Positions 58,170 through 64,000 of a stretch of 64,000 nt of DNA are shown in pieces; the stretch's first letter is position 1; each line of letters begins with the position of its first letter. Location of the stretch: NCBI RefSeq assembly GCF_964204645.1, contig NC_134027.1, forward strand, positions 167,501-231,500, given 5' to 3'. The notes under the pieces were generated by a model. That model saw only the letters and a list, made by a program, of their open reading frames with translations, was not told the DNA's origin and searched no databases. Position numbers and translations under genes: made by a program. Source of the DNA: Tubulanus polymorphus. Lineage: Eukaryota; Nemertea; Palaeonemertea; Tubulaniformes; Tubulanidae.

Positions 58170-59315
58170 CTACTTCCGGCGAAGAATCGATAACATTTTG
58201 TATATTTTTAGTGTAAAAAAATAAACGATGAAATTACTGCAGTAAACGATTGACCGAAAGTTTTCGGCGATTTGAGCTGAAACTTTACACCACTGTTCGA
58301 TATAATCAAACATTGTTTCTTCAGCGGTTACCCCATATTGAACACCGGGTTCGGTACCAAAAGCACCACCGATTATCTGTAGCAATTTAAACATCGAAAA
58401 GGGGGCCACAAATACAAGAAATAAACTGACAACAGCGTGAAGTGTTTTATTAGATCGGACATAGCGTCGATTTGTGTTGAAATGAGCAGTTTGACCACCA
58501 CTTGCCGCAGTTAGCATCGAGAAAATGAGAATTAGAAAAACAGGAATTATGTCACACACAAAAATCGTCTTAGCGCGTAGAAATTGAGCTATTTCTATCA
58601 GTAAGTCGATATCAGCACCGGGAATCCCATAAACACCTGGTGCACTATTAGAACACGGTATAGTCGAACGTGACAGATAAATATATCTATCCCCACGAGT
58701 CCGGTTCTCTCCAACACCAGTCCATCTATACCGAAAAACAATTACAGGCGCATTCTTTGAATAAATTGTTAGAAAGTCCGGAAGTGATATCAGTACAGCT
58801 GACAGTACTGCGACTAAAACTGCGTTTTGTCGCACCTTGACGGTCACGTGTTTCATGTGAAAAAATGGCGCTTTAACGGCGACGAAACGTTCAATAGAGA
58901 TAATTACAACCAACCAGTTACACGTGAAATTAACAGACGTAGTTATTAGGTGAGATAGATAACAAAACGAATAGTGCCATTGAACTATATCGAAATAACG
59001 AATATAAAATAGTAGAATTTGACTGGAACACCGATTAGTGAAGTAACAATCTTTGAGTAATGTTTGAATATAGATCGGATATCTGAATATTCCTTTAAAC
59101 AACACGTACGTCTGATCAGAGACCGCGAGAGCTATCAAATAGATAAACGTCGCCCGAATCGAAACGTTACGACGATATTTCAACAAGTAAATTATAGTGA
59201 ACGTGTTCAGCACAACTCCTATCGGGTAGAGAACCACAGGAAAATACCGCTCGAGTTCCTTACGCGCAGCTACCAACCGGTTGAAGTAATAGTTCTCCGA
59301 GTTTTGAGATGACAT
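58170..59315 (-). CDS. Second rhodopsin-type (class A) neuropeptide-like GPCR
   Basis: Single-exon frame of 381 residues from ATG at 59315. Seven hydrophobic segments: TM1 about 24-47 (FPVVLYPIGVVLNTF), TM2 53-78, TM3 about 125-147 ending VIISIERFVAV (ERF in place of DRY), TM4 164-184, TM5 249-272 (CDIIPVFLILIFSML), TM6 292-316 and TM7 344-367 with SNFIVYF in place of NPxxY. It has an unusually long second extracellular loop (about 185-245, with NRT sequon). It shares the TM7 and TM3 motifs with the receptor at 8463-9554 but little else, so the two are members of one broad family, not recent duplicates. Peptide receptor is inferred; ligand unknown. Confidence 0.88.
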   Translation of the reverse strand: MSSQNSENYYFNRLVAARKELERYFPVVLYPIGVVLNTFTIIYLLKYRRNVSIRATFIYLIALAVSDQTYVLFKGIFRYPIYIQTLLKDCYFTNRCSSQILLFYIRYFDIVQWHYSFCYLSHLITTSVNFTCNWLVVIISIERFVAVKAPFFHMKHVTVKVRQNAVLVAVLSAVLISLPDFLTIYSKNAPVIVFRYRWTGVGENRTRGDRYIYLSRSTIPCSNSAPGVYGIPGADIDLLIEIAQFLRAKTIFVCDIIPVFLILIFSMLTAASGGQTAHFNTNRRYVRSNKTLHAVVSLFLVFVAPFSMFKLLQIIGGAFGTEPGVQYGVTAEETMFDYIEQWCKVSAQIAENFRSIVYCSNFIVYFFTLKIYKMLSILRRK

Positions 59316-59319
59316 GACA

Positions 59320-60250
59320 CTATCGAAGCGGATTGGGCGTTCCGATACACAGAGAAATAAAATACAAAGAATTCAAATTCTTTTAGACATATCCGTCGTT
59401 GCCTTCTATGTGAACCCTTTTAACACTAAACATTTTCCTAACTGTTGCACTAAAAGGTTGCAAAAGGCTGCACAGTCAAAGCCGCGAGTCAAATTTCATA
59501 CATTTAACCTTTTATGTTTTCATACTTATACATTTACAAATTATAGATACGGAAAAAGATATTAATACGTGAATGTTTTTATATATATATATATACAAAT
59601 GTATATATATATAAACATAGTAAATCTATCTGTTGTTTCTGTGAAATTCTTACGAAAATGTTGCATTTGAAGAAATGCGCTGTATTTTCCACGATGCTGG
59701 AATTGTGTTGAAAGTTGAAGGAATTCTGTCGCGTCCATCGCCGCATGAAATCTTTCAGCCAAATTCGTCGGGAGTCAGTCAGGGTCTTATGAATTACGCT
59801 TCGGTAACTCTGTGTAATTTTTGTCTAATCTTTCTTTTCTTCTGATTGATTGAAAAACCAGCGTGACGCAACTCGAATATCACGTGGTAAACGACTGATA
59901 AAACGATGTCCTTTTCACGTTTATCGATTACGTGTTTGTGGGTAAAAATGAAGTCACTCTGTTTTCTAGTGATAACAACTTCTCTCATTCAATCGGTCAT
60001 TCTTACCGGCAATGAATAAATATAATTATTATGATTACCATTATCGACGTTTTTTATCGTTGGGTAAATGCTGAACGAAAGCTTTTTTCAATTAGGCCAC
60101 GCAAAAATAGATAATTGGTTGACATCATCTAAGACGACTCAGATAACGGGAACTGAGGATTTGTATTCAACAAACTTGTGAGATATGGAGAAATTATTTA
60201 TTACTTAAATCACATTTATTCGCGGACAGATTTCTTATTTGAAAACCACC
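59320..60250. other. 5' flank of the minus-strand GPCR and intergenic DNA
   Basis: AT-rich with a (TA)n tract at 59580-59610. No gene supported. Confidence 0.45.
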
Positions 60251-60251
60251 T

Positions 60252-60361
60252 GGACCCAGTTCCACAGTTGTGAGTTAGAGTTAACTCTGAGTTAAAGTTA
60301 GTTCATTTTCAATGAGTTAACCCAGAGTTAAATCTTAACTTGGAACTGTTGAACTGGACCC
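60252..60361. mobile_element. Palindromic element copy 2, inverse orientation
   Basis: Starts GGACCCAGTTCCACAGTTG and ends GAACTGTTGAACTGGACCC. The reverse complement aligns with 63586-63697 over its full length. Internal GAGTTAACTC palindromes. Confidence 0.8.
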
Positions 60362-60414
60362 TGGTTTAAGAGAGTGATCAGATGCGCTTGTAACCAGAAA
60401 AGGGGTTTAGTCTG

Positions 60415-60600
60415 AATAGAGTAACCACACATGAGTGGTCAACAGTCAGGTGTAGTGACTGGTGACCTGACTGGCCACCATTCATGAGACAAATCTACAT
60501 AGCTTCAGTTACTACTGATTAATGGTCTGGTTTTTAGCACGCTCTGCTGGCAATCGGAAGGTCCGTGGTTCGGGTCCCGCTAGGGTTAGGGTTACGGACG
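60415..60600 (+). mobile_element. tRNA-derived SINE copy C
   Basis: A 5' module with ACCACACATGAGTGGTCA (60422) and CTGACTGGCCACCA; A-box-like TGGTCTGGTTTTTAGCAC (60523-60540); TGCTGGCAATCG as anticodon-like loop; B-box GGTTCGGGTCC (60567-60577); AGGGTTAGGGTTACGG tail. A decayed second copy follows at about 60690-60765 (CTGACTGGTCAACA, then AGTTCGAGTCCTAA). Confidence 0.75.
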
Positions 60601-60765
60601 AGCTGCGCTTGGGGCTACTTTACACCGATGAGGTCTTGCAAAGGCTTATTCCATTTTTTTGGCAAAATGATCGAGGATAAATTGTTCACTCTACCTGACT
60701 GGTCAACACATTGACCAGACGAACTTTACAAACTTCGCCGAAAGTCCCTAGTTCGAGTCCTAAGC

Positions 60766-61270
60766 CCAGTTTCACAAAATGTTGAAAAGTGTTAAATCAA
60801 TTTTCAGTTTCATTTCTCAATTGGATTTAGGAGTTAAACTGAAATCAATCCTCTTTGTTGTTATCACCTCAACTATTCCCAGTTTACTAGTGCTTAATGA
60901 AACCTCTCTACGGCGTGTTTACGGGGTTATTCTCTGAGAGCTAACCGGGGTATAATAGACATATGGCTACCAATTAATTCATCCAAATATCCACCGTGAA
61001 ATAAAATATTTAACAGTCTCGTCGTTATACCTGAAACGGATGACAATAGTTTGAGTAGTTTACAGAAACTGCTGCGCGTGCCGCACGTTCACCTCGCGTG
61101 ACCTCATTCACTGTAACTCATCAACTATCAATTATTCAAACTGCAGAATTTATTGATAAAAACCGCTCCGCAATTTCCTCCAGACGTCCATTTTCTGAAA
61201 GCTGACAGACTCCTTATCGTTCGTTGCTAGGCGCTGAGTGAAAACTGGTTCATTGTTTATTTTAGACTCC
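60766..61270. other. Non-coding stretch
   Basis: No supported gene or strong repeat. Confidence 0.45.
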
Positions 61271-61279
61271 GAATTCTGT

Positions 61280-61575
61280 ATGGAACTGGATCAAGAATAT
61301 CCCAGAGAACTGGGCCTAGAACCATGGAGACTGTACGGGCCCAGAATATCCCAGAGAACTGGGCCTAGAACTATGGAGACTGTACGGGCCCAGAACACAA
61401 GTGTGGAACTGGATCCAGCACAGCTGCTCGAGGAACTCAGTCCTGAACTGTGGAACTGGATCCTGAACTGTGGAACTGGGTCCAGAACTGTGTCCAGAAC
61501 TGTGAAACTTGATCCATAACTGTGGAACTGGATCCAGAACTGTGAGACTGGATCCAGAACTGTGGAACTGGTTCT
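61280..61575. repeat. GGAACTGGATCCAGAACTGT array
   Basis: Two 56-bp units with GGGCCCAGAATATCCCAGAG, then about eight 19-21-bp words of TGTGGAACTGGATCCAGAAC. This is the same word, inverted, as in the arrays at 5.3-5.8 kb. Confidence 0.9.
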
Positions 61576-61589
61576 ATACTTGCTTCTCA

Positions 61590-62460
61590 AAGCATCGAGT
61601 ATGAAATCAAATGACAAGAACCCGAGCAATTCATAAATTGTCACCAATTGCGGATATTTAAACAGATGTATTTGTTTGAGTGGTTTATTTGAGTTTATTT
61701 CCCCCCTCTCCCCCACCTCATCCGCCCTGTTGATTCACTGGTGAAATCAATAAAAGATCGGTAAATTTTGACCATTAAAGTAATAATTAACGGTAAACAT
61801 TTATCGGTTCAGATCAAATACAGAGAAACTGCTCAAACAACGCGCGGGGAGATAAACATTGTATCAATCTGTATCAATACTCATTATTACTGTTACATTT
61901 ATTCAATTTCTCGATCATAGTTTTATTCATTTCGGGCTCTGGTGTAATATTGTATTAGCCTCGCAGCAGCACACTAGTTTGATCGAGTTTAGGATAGTGA
62001 TCATTCTATTCCGAGGATTATAGTGTGGTCGTCTTTTACGGGAGGGCCTTAATTAACTTTCCAACAATGCCACGCAGGTTGCTACACCTGGAGCCAGTTG
62101 CCATGCATTAGTGATAAAAAATGTTGGATCAGTCAGATATCAAAATTTGAAAAAAAAGGCTGCGGATAGTAAGTATATCTGGGGATAGCAGATAAACAAT
62201 ATTCCATTTTTTGCTGAGGTAAGTGTTCGGGGTTGCAGGCGATGGGCGGCCGAACTGATGCCATCCGCATTGATTGGTCCTTAGAATCCTATTAGGAATA
62301 TTCAAACTGAATGCGGATGATGGATCAACTATCAGCTACTGATAGCAAACAGCCTCACAGGATGCTGACTGCAGAGATCTGGTATCTATCACCAGTACTG
62401 ATATTGTCACGGTTGCTGATTTCATATTGTGACATCAAGTGCGACTCGCGATTTGATGCC
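61590..62460. other. Non-coding stretch
   Basis: No supported gene. Confidence 0.45.
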
Positions 62461-62467
62461 TACCTAC

Positions 62468-62624
62468 ACCGTAAGGTGCTGCCGCTATGGCTATCGTTAG
62501 CGGATTTTATGTACACTAACAGGAACCACCTCTGGCAAATGGTGGTATAACGAATGCCAGGGTTGCCTCGTGTTAGTGTATGGAAAATCCGCTAACGATA
62601 ACCATAGCGGCAGCACCTTACGGT
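62468..62624. mobile_element. Foldback element with 54-bp arms
   Basis: Left arm 62468-62521 (ACCGTAAGGTGCTGCCGC to CACTAACA) and right arm 62571-62624 match at 50 of 54 positions in inverted order. The 49-bp loop itself has a small hairpin ACCACC/GGTGGT. MITE-like, no target duplication found. Confidence 0.8.
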
Positions 62625-62639
62625 ATACCTTAGACCCCA

Positions 62640-63580
62640 CCGAGCGTATCAATTAGACATAAAAAGAGGGATGTTTAGAAATAGTTAAATCGAGAACCTC
62701 AAATCCTGGTTAAAAGGGCACCGGCAGTCAGTTCTGGTAGATTTGTCCGAATACCATCAATAGAAGATGCAATCAATAAAGAATCAAAATAACTCTTTTT
62801 AAAAGAATTTCAAAATGAACAATCAACAAAATCGATTTCCTTTAAATGAAAACCGTACATGATTATTCAACAAATAGTGAATATTTTAACATGATTGAAA
62901 ATATATTTCTATAAATATATTACATGATGAAACACAATCGACTAAAATCAAGAGAACTAACAAACAACAATCATATCACAGTTTAAATTCAAATTCTAAA
63001 ATCTAAAGAATTAAATTAGAATTACTTATAACTACCCAATCTATAATCAAAACATATTGGGCTCGATCACAGAATCTAGAAATTCAAAAACCCAAAGATG
63101 GGTACAATGTAAACACCAGGGCTAGGGCCAGTGTCAGATTTAAGCTATGACTGAACAGAACTGGGCCCTTGGTCCTAGCAATCCAACACATTTCAATTGG
63201 AAAAAGAAATTCGATCGCATTTTCATCGCTATAAATTATCTCTTTGCTTTAAGCTTCATGAATGAAGACTTGGGAGGAACGTAGGTTTTTTAAATATTGA
63301 CGAATCTGGCAAACAATAAGGATTCATAAAATGTTCAAATATTGAATTGTTTAATCAGTTACGAGTTTAAAAAATAACTGTAGACCACCAGCTGTGACTA
63401 GTATCTATAAACAGTGACTTGTGCAATCAAATAGATTTAGAAATCTCCCTATATCATTTATACATAGATCAAAAATTCAAGTCACAACTGTTGAGAGTAC
63501 GGCCCTTCTAAAACCCTCCCACTGACCCCCCTCACACCCCCCCCCCCCCAGCCCTTAATAGTAACTCAGTACACATAGTC
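62640..63580. other. Non-coding stretch
   Basis: AT-rich with a C-run at 63537-63550. No gene supported. Confidence 0.45.
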
Positions 63581-63585
63581 TACAA

Positions 63586-63697
63586 GATCCAGTTCCACAG
63601 TTGTGAGTTAAGATTTGACTCAGAGTTGTTAACTCATTGAAAATGAACTAATTTTAACTCATAGTTAACTCTAACTCATGACTGTGGACCTGGATCC
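63586..63697. mobile_element. Palindromic element copy 3
   Basis: 112 bp. Starts GATCCAGTTCCACAGTTGTG and ends GACTGTGGACCTGGATCC, inverted. The inside has GTTAACTCATTGAAAATGAA and TAGTTAACTCTAACTC. No ORF. It abuts the poly(A) signal of the next gene. Confidence 0.85.
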
Positions 63698-63703
63698 TTT
63701 ATT
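63698..63703 (-). terminator. Candidate poly(A) signal of the gene at the right edge
   Basis: AATAAA on minus, 42 bp past the stop codon and directly next to the palindromic element. Confidence 0.5.
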
Positions 63704-63744
63704 TCACTCTTACTCAGTATTTGACCTCTATGGTCAGGTACAGA

Positions 63745-63926
63745 TTACAAACTCATATGAAATGTGTTTTCTTTTAATTCAGGAACATTTGCAGCCAGTT
63801 GTTCGGTAGAGTTGAAATGTGTTTGCCAAACTAAAGTTCGTCTTTTCCTCATTTCTTCGTTCAATGAATTGATATAAGACTTCAGCTCCGGATCCCAAAC
63901 AGTGACGCAACCATAGTTAGAAACTG
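63745..63926 (-). CDS. Last coding exon of an unidentified gene (partial)
   Basis: After a good acceptor (GATATTTCAG) a frame reads SNYGCVTVWDPELKSYINSL, then NEEMRKRRTLVWQTHFN and ENTFHMSL before the stop at 63745. The two first bases complete a codon from the previous exon, which is outside the window. The sequence looks coding (mixed helix-type composition, no low complexity, a nearby poly(A) signal). I do not recognise the family. Confidence 0.6.
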
Positions 63927-64000
63927 AAATATCATACAATATATACAGTGATCGTTTAAGTCGTGATAAGTCTATTCCGCAATTTGTATTTCTGATTCAA

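Overview
The window is nuclear DNA of an animal. Its genes are far apart and split by GT-AG introns, AATAAA poly(A) signals follow several of them, and about half the space is minisatellite, SINE or foldback repeat. The proteins (a ZFP64-type zinc-finger protein, a class II DYRK kinase, FBXL5, a CAP-Gly protein, two peptide-type GPCRs and a duplicated sperm/cilium-type protein) fit a marine invertebrate. A lophotrochozoan (mollusc, annelid, brachiopod or nemertean) is my inference from gene content and repeat style. I cannot name the species.

Layout. 1-8.4 kb: repeats, a broken GPCR copy at about 322-520 and the first foldback element. 8.4-9.6 kb: intact single-exon GPCR (+). 11.5-17.5 kb: seven-coding-exon ZFP64-like gene (-), 813 codons by my splicing, with a 22-bp minisatellite in one intron. 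19.0-22.3 kb: six-exon CAP-Gly gene (+), 271 codons, with an 18 x 27-bp perfect array in its last intron. 23.9-25.6 kb: intronless DYRK2-like kinase (+). 25.6-43.2 kb: no gene I can support, many tandem repeats. 43.2-47.1 kb: nine-exon FBXL5 (-), 620 codons by my splicing. 47.35-47.97 kb: ATP6V1FNB/SPMIP1-like ORF (+), divergent from FBXL5 across about 218 bp, with a diverged paralogue at 53.5-54.1 kb. 58.2-59.3 kb: a second single-exon GPCR (-). 63.7-63.9 kb: last coding exon of an unidentified minus-strand gene that continues past the window.

No operon-like cooperation is visible. FBXL5 (iron-sensing ubiquitin ligase adaptor), DYRK2 (kinase) and ZFP64 (transcription factor) are housekeeping or regulatory loci placed independently.

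The most unusual material is mobile. A foldback element is present twice in opposite orientations. Each copy is flanked by 13-bp direct repeats and carries a sequence that folds as a minimal type I hammerhead ribozyme of the Penelope-element/retrozyme kind. A pre-insertion relative of one insertion site is present at about 2.1 kb. There are also tRNA-derived SINEs with a minisatellite 5' module, a roughly 110-bp palindromic element ending in a BamHI-like motif, and an element with an internal 47-bp repeat that varies in copy number.
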